Shown here one piece after another: positions 18,049 through 26,261 of a DNA stretch of 64,000 nt. The position numbers and the translations under genes are program-made. Origin of the DNA: Clostridia bacterium (GTDB taxonomy: Bacteria; Bacillota; Clostridia; Oscillospirales; Acutalibacteraceae); the NCBI GenBank assembly GCA_017531385.1, contig JAFXLD010000099.1, forward strand, positions 1 to 64,000, written 5' to 3'. The notes under the pieces are model-generated. The model did no database searches and had not been told where the DNA came from. It was given only the letters and a program-made list of their open reading frames with translations. Numbering within the stretch: position 1 is the first letter of the stretch; each line of letters begins with the position of its first letter.

Positions 18049-18300
18049 TCAGTCGCTTGTATAAGGAAGAAGAGCAATCTGACGTGCACGTTTGATAGCT
18101 GTTGTAAGCTCTCTCTGATGCTTTGCACAAGTACCTGTGATTCTTCTGGGAAGAATCTTTGCTCTTTCAGATGTAAAGCGGCGAAGCTTTGCTACATCTT
18201 TGTAATCGATATATTCTGTCTTTTCAACACAGAATGTGCAGACTTTTCTACGGCCTTTTCTGTTGCCGGGACGTCCGCCCTTTTCTTTATCGTAAGCCAT
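18049..18300 (-). CDS. rpsR: Ribosomal protein bS18
   Basis: An 83-residue small-subunit protein that pairs with bS6 on the 30S platform. It keeps the basic core [24 protein letters not shown] and a zinc-ribbon type Cys pair (CTFC near residue 22, then TCAKHQ), the Cys-containing form. Third gene of rpsF-ssb-rpsR, 25 bases after ssb. Confidence 0.98.
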   Translation of the reverse strand: MAYDKEKGGRPGNRKGRRKVCTFCVEKTEYIDYKDVAKLRRFTSERAKILPRRITGTCAKHQRELTTAIKRARQIALLPYTSD

Positions 18301-18325
18301 TTCGGAAACCTCCTATTTTAGAATA

Positions 18326-18769
18326 TCAGAACGGAAGATCATCTTCCGCTGCATCAACGCCGGAAAAATCATCAGCAGCGTTGTTCTGGAAGGATGCAGG
18401 AGCAACGGCAGGTGCAGGATATCTGTCAGCAGGAGCAGCACCTGTTTCACTTTTGGATCCGCAAAAACTTGCTCTGTTAACAATAACCTCAAATGCTGTT
18501 CTCTTGTTACCGCTTTTATCTTCATATGAACGGGTCTGAATTGAACCCTCAATTGCAATCATCTGTCCTTTGCGGAAATATTTTGAAATAAAATCCGCAT
18601 TCTGACGCCATGCTACACAATTAATAAAATCTGTCTGTCTTTCCTGTCCCTGGCTCTGATAACTTCTGTCAACAGCAACAGAAAAAGATAAAACAGAAAG
18701 GTTTGTATTTGTAGTTCTGAGTTCGGGATCAGCTGTAAGACGTCCCATAAGAATAACGGTATTAAGCAT
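18326..18769 (-). CDS. ssb: Single-stranded DNA-binding protein
   Basis: A 147-residue SSB with an N-terminal OB fold (MLNTVILMGRLTADPELR start, VDRSYQ and FINCVAW segments to about residue 105), a flexible linker rich in Pro/Ala, and the acidic DDLPF tip that recruits replication and repair enzymes. It lies between rpsF and rpsR, the standard Firmicutes arrangement. Confidence 0.97.
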   Translation of the reverse strand: MLNTVILMGRLTADPELRTTNTNLSVLSFSVAVDRSYQSQGQERQTDFINCVAWRQNADFISKYFRKGQMIAIEGSIQTRSYEDKSGNKRTAFEVIVNRASFCGSKSETGAAPADRYPAPAVAPASFQNNAADDFSGVDAAEDDLPF

Positions 18770-18792
18770 TTAAACATCCTCCGTTGTGGAAA

Positions 18793-19149
18793 TTATTCAG
18801 CAGCTTCTTCTGTTACTGCTTCTTCAGCTGTTTCAACTGCTACAGCTTCAACAGCTTCAGTTTTCTCGACTTTGATTACCATTGTACGAACTGCATCGTC
18901 TGTGATGTTGATGATACGTTCGAACTCTGCGGGGAACTCAGGTTCTGCCTCAAATGTGTAGAGTACATAGTAGCCTTCGTTCTCGTAGTTGATGGGATAT
19001 GCGAGCTTTCTTTTGCCCCATTCATCAACTGAGTCAAGAGTTCCGTTAGCTTCGATAAGAGCCTTAAACTTTTCAACAAGTGCGGGGATCTTATCCTCAC
19101 CGTTCTTTACTGAAAAGATAACGACTGCTTCGTAGTTAGCTTTTGACAT
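18793..19149 (-). CDS. rpsF: Ribosomal protein bS6
   Basis: A 118-residue small-subunit protein with the NYEAVVIF start, WGKRKLAYPINYENEGYYVLYTFEA core, and an Ala/Glu-rich acidic C-terminal tail. An in-frame GTG at 19158 lies inside the AAGGAGGTG ribosome site, so ATG at 19149 is used. It forms the bS6:bS18 heterodimer with the product of rpsR downstream, and that dimer is known to feed back on rpsF leaders in many bacteria. Confidence 0.97.
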   Translation of the reverse strand: MSKANYEAVVIFSVKNGEDKIPALVEKFKALIEANGTLDSVDEWGKRKLAYPINYENEGYYVLYTFEAEPEFPAEFERIINITDDAVRTMVIKVEKTEAVEAVAVETAEEAVTEEAAE

Positions 19150-19222
19150 TAGTTGCACCTCCTTTTGGACATTGGCCCCCTTGTTCAGGGAGCAAGGGAT
19201 ACTGTTAAAAACACAACAGCGA
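19150..19222 (-). promoter_or_regulatory. rpsF leader with hairpin, possible S6:S18 control element
   Basis: The roughly 70-base untranslated region contains a CCCTTG/CAAGGG hairpin (19178-19183, 19193-19198) and a smaller CTGTT/AACAG stem nearer the 5' end, just before the ribosome site. Its placement fits the known S6:S18 leader; I cannot confirm the conserved CCG bulge. Confidence 0.35.
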
Positions 19223-19228
19223 TTTCAT

Positions 19229-19257
19229 ATTATATCAGAATAAAATATCTTTGTCAA
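19229..19257 (-). promoter_or_regulatory. Consensus promoter of rpsF-ssb-rpsR
   Basis: TTGACA at 19257-19252 and TATAAT at 19234-19229, 17-base spacer. Confidence 0.88.
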
Positions 19258-19272
19258 GTAAAATATATAAAT

Positions 19273-20163
19273 TTATGCCAATCCGAGATATTCTTCAAGG
19301 CATTTGCCGCTGTTTTTTATATTTGCAGCATTTTCAACGCCGACATAACGCCAATGCCACGGTTCAAACTTAACACCGGTAATATCAACCTTATCCTCAG
19401 GATATCTGAGAATGAAGCCATAGTTGTGTGCATTTTCATCAAGCCATGCATAGGCTTTTGTATTCTGGAAATTAGCAGAGCTTGATGCACAGATAATATC
19501 CATGCAGATACCGATGTTATGTTCAGAACTTCCTGGAGGATTTCTTCTTTTTGAAGTGAGATTATGTGCTTCCGTTTCGGAATACCCCTGATTAATATAT
19601 TCATAAAAAAACTCATTATAAAGTCTTTTTTGTGTTGAATAACTTCTGTAACCTGAACACGGTGTAAGATAAATACCATCAGCAGCAGCGGCATCATACA
19701 TTTTTTCATATGCGACAGCAGCTCTTGAATCCATCCGCTCTCCAGAACCTGCAACATAAGAAAGTGATATTGAGTTTTCAACAGATGAACCAACATATCT
19801 GTTTCTGTTAAGACAAATCATCTGCCACGATGCTGTATCAGCAGGATATGCAACATTTCCACCATCTGAAGCAACAGGCGTTTCTGTGGAAGGAACTGTT
19901 GTTATTGTTGATTGTTCACCGGTTGTACTTGTAACTTTTTGAGCATTATCAGCTGTTGAAGTAATTTCCGGGACTCTGCTCACATGCTCAGAATTGCTTT
20001 CAGTTTCAACTTTATCAGGATCATTGATTCCATTAAAAATTGCCGTTGTAATAAAAAAGGTACACACAAATAATGCTAAAAGTATTATAACAGCAGTTAT
20101 TGTTACTGCAACCGTATTAGAGAAAAAGGATTCCAATTTATTCTGTTTTTTTCTTTTTGCCAT
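19273..20163 (-). CDS. Membrane-anchored D,D-carboxypeptidase, VanY/peptidase M15 family
   Basis: A 296-residue zinc peptidase that removes terminal D-Ala from muropeptides outside the cell. A Lys-rich N-terminus leads into one membrane helix (about 18-43), then a Ser/Thr-rich linker of some 60 residues. The catalytic domain contains SGYRSYSTQKRLYN, SSEHNIGICMDI (metal His and Asp), and EPWHWRY with the last zinc His. GGAG lies before the ATG. It has its own consensus promoter and is divergent from the M28 peptidase gene. Housekeeping D-Ala trimming is more likely than vancomycin resistance, since no vanHAX genes are near. Confidence 0.9.
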   Translation of the reverse strand: MAKRKKQNKLESFFSNTVAVTITAVIILLALFVCTFFITTAIFNGINDPDKVETESNSEHVSRVPEITSTADNAQKVTSTTGEQSTITTVPSTETPVASDGGNVAYPADTASWQMICLNRNRYVGSSVENSISLSYVAGSGERMDSRAAVAYEKMYDAAAADGIYLTPCSGYRSYSTQKRLYNEFFYEYINQGYSETEAHNLTSKRRNPPGSSEHNIGICMDIICASSSANFQNTKAYAWLDENAHNYGFILRYPEDKVDITGVKFEPWHWRYVGVENAANIKNSGKCLEEYLGLA

Positions 20164-20194
20164 ATCTTAATTCTCCATAAATTTTATAAAAATA

Positions 20195-20223
20195 ATTATA
20201 TACCATTAAAAATAAAATGTCAA
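20195..20223 (-). promoter_or_regulatory. Consensus promoter of the VanY-type gene
   Basis: TTGACA at 20223-20218 and TATAAT at 20200-20195, 17-base spacer. Confidence 0.82.
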
Positions 20224-20281
20224 TTTAAATCTATGGTAATTTTGCACAATATGTCACAAAAGATTTCATTAGGAATTACAA

Positions 20282-20310
20282 TCGACAATTTGAATTTAAT
20301 ATGATATTAT
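20282..20310 (+). promoter_or_regulatory. Promoter of the M28 peptidase gene
   Basis: TCGACA at 20282-20287 and TATTAT at 20305-20310, 17-base spacer. Confidence 0.6.
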
Positions 20311-20341
20311 TTATTTATATATTTTATTTGGAGGTCAATAA

Positions 20342-21586
20342 ATGAAACCACAAGATTGCGGTCCTCAGTATCAGTCAAAATTAAGAGAATGTGCAAATTT
20401 TGCTGCATGGACCATAAAAAAAGTATGTAAAGACATAGGTCCCAGACCTTCCGGCAGTGAGGCTGAACTTAAAGCCGAAGAATTCATGGCAAAACAGACC
20501 GGAAAAGCTGCTGACTCTGTAACTACAGAATCTTTCACAGTTGCAAACAAAGCATTTTTTGCATGGACAAAAATTGACGGCGTATTGCTTTTCATTGCAT
20601 CACTTTTCCTGTTTTTCAAAATGCCTGTTGTATCATTGATTCTTGCTTTGATTGCAACAATATGCCTTATGGGTGAATTCCTATTCTACAAAGAATTTCT
20701 TGACAGATTCTACAAAAAGCAGACTTCTTACAACACAATGCTCACAAGAAATCCCACAGGTGAAGTCAAGAGAAGAATTATATTTGCCGGACACGCAGAC
20801 TCTTCTTTTGAATGGCGTTACACACACCTTGTAGGCCCCGGCATGATGTATTTTGTGTTTATATATGCCGCAATCGGTCTCGGCTGGAACATTGTTTTCA
20901 GTATTGTAAGTCTTATTCAGGGTAACCTCATCGTTCCTTCTGTTGAAGCTATTTCATGGTATTCATGGGCAGCTCTTGCTTTCCTTCCCGCTTTTGTACT
21001 TCTCTTTTTCTTTATTGACTACAACACATGTGTTGACGGTGCAAACGATAATCTTACAGGTTGTATGGTTGGTGCCGCTGTTCTCAAATTCCTTGATGAC
21101 AATGATATCAGATTTGAAAACACAGAAGTTGTTGCTGTTTTCTCAGGTTCTGAAGAAGCAGGTCTCAGAGGTGCAAAAGATTTTGCAAAAAGACACGGTC
21201 AGGAATGCAAAGATGTTGAAACAATCTTTGTTGCTCTTGATACATTCAAAGACTATGACGATATGTTCATTTACAACAGAGATATGTCAGGTCTTACAAA
21301 ACATGATGACAGATGTTGTAAACTCCTTAAAAAAGCCGCACAGAATGCAGGAATTGATATGAAATATTCCGTAATTTTCGCAGGTGCTTCTGATGCAGCA
21401 GCGACAACACAGGCAGGAATCCCCAGCGTTTCTCTTGCAGCCATGAATCCCGGTCCTCCCAGATACTATCACACAAGAAGAGACACTGCTGACATACTTG
21501 ACCTCAAAACAATTGAAAAAGGTATTGAAATTGCTCTTGAAGCTACTTATATCTTTGATGAAAAAGGTCTTTGTAATAATTATTGA
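20342..21586 (+). CDS. Membrane-embedded M28-family zinc aminopeptidase
   Basis: A 414-residue protein with the M28 metal ligands in order: GHADS, GANDN, GSEEAGL, ALDTFKD and YYHTRRDT. Two hydrophobic insertions, about residues 78-115 (between GPRPSGS and the first metal His) and 165-220 (after it), predict three or four membrane helices. This tethers the peptidase to the membrane, unlike soluble M28 enzymes. The side of the membrane on which it acts is unclear. TTGGAGGTC gives a strong ribosome site. Substrate unknown; peptide clearance is a guess. Confidence 0.85.
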   Translation: MKPQDCGPQYQSKLRECANFAAWTIKKVCKDIGPRPSGSEAELKAEEFMAKQTGKAADSVTTESFTVANKAFFAWTKIDGVLLFIASLFLFFKMPVVSLILALIATICLMGEFLFYKEFLDRFYKKQTSYNTMLTRNPTGEVKRRIIFAGHADSSFEWRYTHLVGPGMMYFVFIYAAIGLGWNIVFSIVSLIQGNLIVPSVEAISWYSWAALAFLPAFVLLFFFIDYNTCVDGANDNLTGCMVGAAVLKFLDDNDIRFENTEVVAVFSGSEEAGLRGAKDFAKRHGQECKDVETIFVALDTFKDYDDMFIYNRDMSGLTKHDDRCCKLLKKAAQNAGIDMKYSVIFAGASDAAATTQAGIPSVSLAAMNPGPPRYYHTRRDTADILDLKTIEKGIEIALEATYIFDEKGLCNNY

Positions 21587-21594
21587 TTTTTCTA

Positions 21595-21623
21595 TTGTAA
21601 AATCAGTTAAGATATGATATCAT
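21595..21623 (+). promoter_or_regulatory. Promoter of the lipoprotein gene
   Basis: TTGTAA at 21595-21600, 17 bases, TATCAT at 21618-21623. Confidence 0.5.
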
Positions 21624-21666
21624 AAATTTATTGAATATTCACACATTCAGAAAGGGGCATTCCTTA

Positions 21667-22587
21667 ATGAAAAAGAAAATTTCCGTTTTAGTTGCAATAT
21701 TACTCTGCATTGCTATGATTGCATCATTTGCAGGTTGTAGCGCTACAGGCGAAGATGAAGAAATTGATGTTTTTGTTGCAGCAACACTTGATGTGGGTGA
21801 TTCCATTCCCGTATCAGAAAGTGAAATTATTGCATTTTATAATGACATCATAACAAAAGTCCAGACTGACAGTAATTTTACAGCAGAAAACAAACCCGGA
21901 TTAAACACCGGTGAATCAATAAGAGTTGATGATATAAAAGTTCTTGCTTACAACACCGCTACAGGTGAAGCTACGGAAGACGATTCACTCAAAACACTTA
22001 ACAGTTCTGCAAAAGCAATCAAGGACCGTATACTCAGCGGCATTGATACTTCAATTCCTGTTATTCCTTTCGGTGATATGAACAAATCATTCAGCTCTGT
22101 TATTTATCCTTACGATTCTGCAGTTATGAATCTTACAGCAGATGATGTAATCAAAGCAGAATGTAATGCAGACGGCAATAATCTCAACATCAGTATTGTT
22201 CTTAATAATACCACAGAAACAGTTAATACCGTATTCGGCACAAGAGATAAGGCTGAACTTCTTTCATCACTCAACGAAAACTGTGCTGATTATGCAAGCA
22301 TCAACGATTATACTGTCAATTATGTTGGTGATGAGGAAAACAACACATACTCTACAATCAACCTTAGTGTAGAACTTGAGACGCAGGATGACGGTACATA
22401 TAAGTGCACAGGAAGAATCACTTCATTCAGAATCAACATCATTGCCGATGTTGCAGCAAACATTACATGCAAGGGTTCTTTTGCTGATTACGGCGATCTT
22501 CAGATTCAGTTCAGATTCACAGATGAAAAGAACTACACATTCGACTGGATGGGTAATGCCGATTGGGAACCGACATCTGAGGCATAA
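21667..22587 (+). CDS. Predicted lipoprotein of unknown function
   Basis: A 306-residue secreted lipoprotein. Lys-rich start MKKKISV, hydrophobic core, and lipobox FAGC at about residues 18-21, so the mature chain is anchored by Cys21. The rest is acidic and Asn/Asp/Thr-rich with predicted alternating strands; no enzyme motif is seen. An upstream ATG (21631) would add 12 residues but has no ribosome site, whereas GAAAGGGG precedes 21667. It follows the M28 gene and has its own likely promoter. I do not recognise the family. Confidence 0.75.
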   Translation: MKKKISVLVAILLCIAMIASFAGCSATGEDEEIDVFVAATLDVGDSIPVSESEIIAFYNDIITKVQTDSNFTAENKPGLNTGESIRVDDIKVLAYNTATGEATEDDSLKTLNSSAKAIKDRILSGIDTSIPVIPFGDMNKSFSSVIYPYDSAVMNLTADDVIKAECNADGNNLNISIVLNNTTETVNTVFGTRDKAELLSSLNENCADYASINDYTVNYVGDEENNTYSTINLSVELETQDDGTYKCTGRITSFRINIIADVAANITCKGSFADYGDLQIQFRFTDEKNYTFDWMGNADWEPTSEA

Positions 22588-22607
22588 TAATTAACACAAA
22601 AAAAATT

Positions 22608-22637
22608 GAGAGGATGTGTTATACATCCTCTCTTTTA
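22608..22637. terminator. Terminator between the lipoprotein and XRE genes
   Basis: Perfect ten-base arms (22608-22617, 22623-22632), loop GTTAT, TTTT on the plus strand and A/T-rich on the other; it overlaps the stop of the XRE gene. Confidence 0.82.
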
Positions 22638-23239
22638 TTCAGCATTTTGTTATAGCGGTCACGTATCAACTCTTCAGAATGATAAATAATAGTTTTAAGG
22701 AATTCGGGTTCATCCGAATATGCGTACTCTGATGATTTATCCTTTTGCCGTGTACCTGAAAACATTCTGTCAAGCACTCTTGCCGCAAGTATTTCACCGT
22801 CTTTGACATCTATTCCAAACCAATCCTTATCAGAAACACCGTATTTTACACTTAAAAGTGCAAAACGGTATACAGACAGTAACATTTCTTCTTTCAGTCT
22901 GTTTTCAGCAGTATCACCTGAAGCACTCAGTTTTTCAATCAGACTGACAATAGCTCTGAATATGGTTTTTGTCCTGAGCTCCGAATCGGTTGATAATTCA
23001 GTTTTTATGTAAACATCACTTATCCCCTGACGGTTATCTGAAAATCCAAGAAGATAATCAGCGGTGACATCATAATAATCACATGCTTTTTTCAGAAAAT
23101 CGAGTTTACACTCTCTTATCCCCTTTTCATAATGCGACAGAAGAGCCTGAGAAACCCCAAGACAAGAAGCAGCTTCTTTCTGACTTAAATTTTTTTCTTT
23201 TCTCAGATCTGTAAGACGCAAGGCAAAATCCGCACTCAT
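22619..23239 (-). CDS. XRE-family transcriptional regulator
   Basis: A 206-residue regulator. Residues 5-65 are a Cro/C1 helix-turn-helix (LRKEKNLSQKEAASCLGVSQALLSHYEKG with DYLLGFSD); the C-terminal 130 residues are helical with no recognised ligand site and could serve dimerisation. The ATG at 23239 is the start; a much longer reading upstream is low-complexity and lacks a ribosome site. It is divergent from the histidine-phosphatase homologue, with overlapping promoters, and may control that gene and itself. Confidence 0.85.
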   Translation of the reverse strand: MSADFALRLTDLRKEKNLSQKEAASCLGVSQALLSHYEKGIRECKLDFLKKACDYYDVTADYLLGFSDNRQGISDVYIKTELSTDSELRTKTIFRAIVSLIEKLSASGDTAENRLKEEMLLSVYRFALLSVKYGVSDKDWFGIDVKDGEILAARVLDRMFSGTRQKDKSSEYAYSDEPEFLKTIIYHSEELIRDRYNKMLNKREDV

Positions 23240-23241
23240 AC

Positions 23242-23270
23242 TTGACACTCCATGATTATTGATGTATATT
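23242..23270 (+). promoter_or_regulatory. Promoter of the histidine-phosphatase homologue
   Basis: TTGACA at 23242-23247, 17 bases, TATATT at 23265-23270. Confidence 0.78.
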
Positions 23271-23299
23271 ATTTTACAACAGAAAAAACATTTTGTAAA
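23271..23299 (-). promoter_or_regulatory. Promoter of the XRE regulator
   Basis: TTTACA at 23299-23294, 17 bases, TAAAAT at 23276-23271. Its -10 box abuts the -10 box of the opposite promoter, so the XRE transcript runs across that promoter. Confidence 0.65.
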
Positions 23300-23311
23300 G
23301 GATAAAATAAA

Positions 23312-24004
23312 ATGAGAAACTATAAAATATATCTTATCAGAAACGGCCTGACAACAGGAACTATTGAAGGCAGATATATCGGCCACACAGATGAATCGCT
23401 TTGCGAAGAAGGAAGAAAGCAGATTATTGATCTTTCAACAACAGGATATTTTCCTGAAGTTGAAGCCGTTTTTTCAAGCCCTCTCAAGAGATGTACCGAA
23501 ACAGCAAAGCTGATATATCCCGAAAAAACACCAATTATTTTAGATGAACTGAAAGAATGTAATTTCGGTGAATTTGAGGGCATGACTGCCGATGAGCTCA
23601 GCTACAAAGAAGAATTTAAAGATTGGCTCAAAGGAGGTAACGATGCTGCGCCACCATTCGGAGAATCAAACGGTGAATTCAGCACAAGAATCTGCAACGC
23701 TTTTATAAAAATTATTGAAGGACTGCTAAAAACAGGAACAAGAGAAACTGCAATCATAACACATGGCGGAATTATAATGTCATTACTTGCAGCATTCGGG
23801 CTTCCCGAGGCTCCGATTACCGACTGGAGAACACCATCCGGTTGCGGTTATATGCTCAGTTTAAACGCATCAATCTGGTCAAGACTCAGAAAAATTGAGG
23901 TAATCGACGAAGTGCCTTTTACAATCCGTGACGAAGCAGAAGATGATTGGTTTTCCGACGGAAGCGAATTTATATGGCAGGATTACGAATCAGATGATGA
24001 ATAA
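23312..24004 (+). CDS. Histidine-phosphatase-superfamily protein, catalytic His replaced by Asn
   Basis: A 230-residue phosphoglycerate-mutase-like protein. The strand that normally carries the RHG phospho-acceptor reads YLIRNG (residues 6-11; codons AGA AAC GGC), so the nucleophilic His is Asn. Other family marks remain: SSPLKRCTETAKLI near residue 55, the ECNFGEFEGM segment near 85, and ITHGG near 150 with the second His. The C-terminus has an extra acidic tail. It may be a pseudoenzyme binding phosphate esters, or belong to a subgroup with altered chemistry. Divergent from an XRE regulator. AAAGGA lies before the ATG. Confidence 0.85.
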   Translation: MRNYKIYLIRNGLTTGTIEGRYIGHTDESLCEEGRKQIIDLSTTGYFPEVEAVFSSPLKRCTETAKLIYPEKTPIILDELKECNFGEFEGMTADELSYKEEFKDWLKGGNDAAPPFGESNGEFSTRICNAFIKIIEGLLKTGTRETAIITHGGIIMSLLAAFGLPEAPITDWRTPSGCGYMLSLNASIWSRLRKIEVIDEVPFTIRDEAEDDWFSDGSEFIWQDYESDDE

Positions 24005-24009
24005 AATAA

Positions 24010-24047
24010 GAGGCTGCTCACTTTCAAATGAGACAGCCTCTTTTTTT
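24010..24047 (+). terminator. Terminator after the histidine-phosphatase homologue
   Basis: GAGGCTG (24010-24016) pairs with CAGCCTC (24034-24040), extended by CTCA/TGAG with one bulge, then seven T. Confidence 0.85.
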
Positions 24048-24171
24048 AATAGAAAAGCTCTTGCTTTTTATGATATTTTTTTATCACTCTTTTTACTGCA
24101 GACCATATAATTGCAAGAGTTGTAAAAGCCATGAATGTTGCCAAAGGATTTTTTACATTATTTTTCTTCAT
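24046..24171 (-). CDS. 41-codon small membrane protein at the end of the radA operon
   Basis: An ATG at 24171 follows directly on the TAA of the upstream gene, with AGGAGG seven bases before it inside that gene's last codons. The 41-residue product has a Lys/Asn-rich start (MKKNNVKNPL), one hydrophobic segment (about residues 11-26, ending at a Trp) and a basic tail KRVIKKYHKK, as in single-pass membrane peptides with the positive end inside. Its stop overlaps the T run of the opposite terminator. Function unknown. Ribosome-site quality and coupling support translation. Confidence 0.7.
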   Translation of the reverse strand: MKKNNVKNPLATFMAFTTLAIIWSAVKRVIKKYHKKQELFY

Positions 24172-24882
24172 TTATAGTCCTCCTATCGGAATTATACTGC
24201 CGATATCTTCAAGCTTTCCTTTGAAAGATACTGCGTTTATACCATATTTTTTCAAAAATAAATCTATTTCTTCATAATCAGGATGTTCAGTAATATCACC
24301 ATTGAAAATTATTTCGTTACCGGATATTTTTCCTGCAGTACCACCAATAAAGCCATAATCAAAACCGGGTAAACAAACACTACCCTTTGATATTTTCAGA
24401 ACATCAAGGCCATATTTTTCACATTCGTTAAAAATAGATTCATCATCCGTAATAATAGCATTATCACTGACAGGAACAACAGAACATTTGGTATAGCCCT
24501 GTTTCACATTTATTATATTATAGCCCGATTTCTTCATTTTGTCAAAGATTTCATAGCTAACTGTTTCTGCATTGCATATAAAATTTCTGCCTGTACAGAC
24601 ACAGTTCAGAAGTACATCTCCGGGATATTCTTTTTTTAGATGTCTATTTATTACAACAACATTTTTACAATATTTATTCAGCAAATCAACATATTCAGAC
24701 ATCTCATTTGCAATAAACAAAGTATCAATGCCATCATAAAATAATGATAGGTCTGCATGATATGCAACACGTTTGTCCACATTTGGATTATCACGAAAAG
24801 TTATAATATCAAAACCTGTATTTTTTAAATATTCTGTCGCATGTTCTGATAATTTCGAAGAAATAACAGCCTTTTTAATCAT
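24172..24882 (-). CDS. DUF6873-like protein (predicted GME fold)
   Basis: A 236-residue protein resembling the DUF6873 group of clostridial proteins, which are predicted to have the pentein/amidinotransferase (GME) fold. Visible features are the CTGRNFICN segment near residue 95, KQGYTKCSVVPVSDNAIITDD near 125, and GSVCLPGFDYGFIGGTAGKI near 165; the TKCS and GFIGG segments recall the substrate pocket of related folds, but I cannot name catalytic residues. Its ATG overlaps the radA stop by four bases, so it is translationally coupled to a DNA repair gene. Family assignment is from memory. Confidence 0.6.
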   Translation of the reverse strand: MIKKAVISSKLSEHATEYLKNTGFDIITFRDNPNVDKRVAYHADLSLFYDGIDTLFIANEMSEYVDLLNKYCKNVVVINRHLKKEYPGDVLLNCVCTGRNFICNAETVSYEIFDKMKKSGYNIINVKQGYTKCSVVPVSDNAIITDDESIFNECEKYGLDVLKISKGSVCLPGFDYGFIGGTAGKISGNEIIFNGDITEHPDYEEIDLFLKKYGINAVSFKGKLEDIGSIIPIGGL

Positions 24883-26246
24883 AATACTATTTCAGTGAAT
24901 GCATCACGCACACTACGCACACCTACAATTTCGGCTTGCTGTTTTACATCATCGGGTAATGATTTAAAATTATGGAAAGGTATAATTATTTTTCTGAAAC
25001 CCATTCTTACAGCTTCATTGACACGCTGTTGTGCATTTGAAACACCTCTGATCTCACCTGCAAGACCGATTTCACCGAAAGCAATAACATCATCTTTGAG
25101 AATCATGTTTTTAAGCGATGACACAAGAGCAAGAACAACTGACAAATCTGATGCAGGTTCATCTATTTTTAGCCCGCCAATAATATTAAGATAACAATCG
25201 GTATTAGCGAAATAATATCCGCATCGTTTTTCAAGAACGGCTATAAGCATAGCCATCCGGTTAAAATCATAACCGTTTGTCATTCTTCTGGGAGTTCCGA
25301 AACCTGTTGCGGTAACAAGTGCCTGAACCTCGGCAAGAATTGGCCTTGAACCCTCCATAACGCACATAACACACGTTCCCGATGTGTTTTTCGGTCTGCC
25401 TTCAAGAAGCATTTTAGAAGGATTGGGAACCTCTTCAAGACCTGTATCATTCATGGTAAAAACACCGATTTCATTTGTTGAACCGAACCTGTTTTTAACC
25501 GCACGTAAAATACGGTATGACATATTTTTATCGCCCTCAAAGTAAAGAACGGTGTCAACGATATGTTCAAGAACTTTCGGTCCCGCAATATTACCGTCTT
25601 TATTGACATGTCCTACAATAAAAATAGGAATAGCAAGAGATTTTGCTGTTCGCATAAAAAGATTAGTACACTCTCTGACCTGAGTAACACTACCTGTTGA
25701 CGACTGAATATCTGTAATATTCATAGTTTGGATTGAGTCAACAATCACAACATCAGGCTTGTCCGTTCTTATCAGCTCAGAAATATACTCTGCATCCGTT
25801 TCACATAAAACATAAAGATTTTTGCTCATTACTCCAAGTCTTGATGCTCTGAGCTTGATCTGACTGGCAGATTCTTCACCTGAAACATACAGAACTGTTT
25901 TTTTTTCGGACAAATATTTACAAGCCTGCAATAATATGGTTGACTTTCCTATACCGGGATCACCACCAATAAGAACAAGAGAACCTTTTACAAGCCCGCC
26001 GCCAAGCACTCTGTTAAATTCAGATATACCAGTATCATATCTTATCTCACTGGTTTCGCTTATTTCATCAATAACAACAGCCCTGCCCCTGTCAAGGGAT
26101 GCAGAGCGTTTTTTTGACGCAATCGAATTGACCACAGTTTCTTCCATTGTGTTCCATTCCCCACAACCCGGACACTGACCGAACCATTTTGCTGATTCAT
26201 ATGAACATTGATTGCAAACATACATTGTTTTTGATTTTGATGCCAT
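24879..26246 (-). CDS. radA: DNA repair protein RadA (Sms)
   Basis: A 455-residue RecA-like ATPase that drives branch migration in recombination. It has an N-terminal zinc finger (CNQC...CPGC, first 35 residues), Walker A GGDPGIGKST near residue 90, the family motif KNRFGSTNE near 250, and a C-terminal Lon-like domain. ATG at 26246 is chosen because GAGAGG precedes it by seven bases; an ATG five codons upstream lacks one. It follows cwlD by 15 bases. Confidence 0.96.
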   Translation of the reverse strand: MASKSKTMYVCNQCSYESAKWFGQCPGCGEWNTMEETVVNSIASKKRSASLDRGRAVVIDEISETSEIRYDTGISEFNRVLGGGLVKGSLVLIGGDPGIGKSTILLQACKYLSEKKTVLYVSGEESASQIKLRASRLGVMSKNLYVLCETDAEYISELIRTDKPDVVIVDSIQTMNITDIQSSTGSVTQVRECTNLFMRTAKSLAIPIFIVGHVNKDGNIAGPKVLEHIVDTVLYFEGDKNMSYRILRAVKNRFGSTNEIGVFTMNDTGLEEVPNPSKMLLEGRPKNTSGTCVMCVMEGSRPILAEVQALVTATGFGTPRRMTNGYDFNRMAMLIAVLEKRCGYYFANTDCYLNIIGGLKIDEPASDLSVVLALVSSLKNMILKDDVIAFGEIGLAGEIRGVSNAQQRVNEAVRMGFRKIIIPFHNFKSLPDDVKQQAEIVGVRSVRDAFTEIVL

Positions 26247-26261
26247 TTTTATGCCTCTCAA

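Noticed and set aside
19273..20163. Vancomycin-resistance VanY
   Set aside because: No vanH, vanA-type ligase, vanX or two-component genes are adjacent; a general D,D-carboxypeptidase role is simpler.
22619..23386. Longer form of the XRE regulator with 49 extra N-terminal residues
   Set aside because: The extra part crosses both divergent promoters and has no ribosome site; the ATG at 23239 fits the family start.
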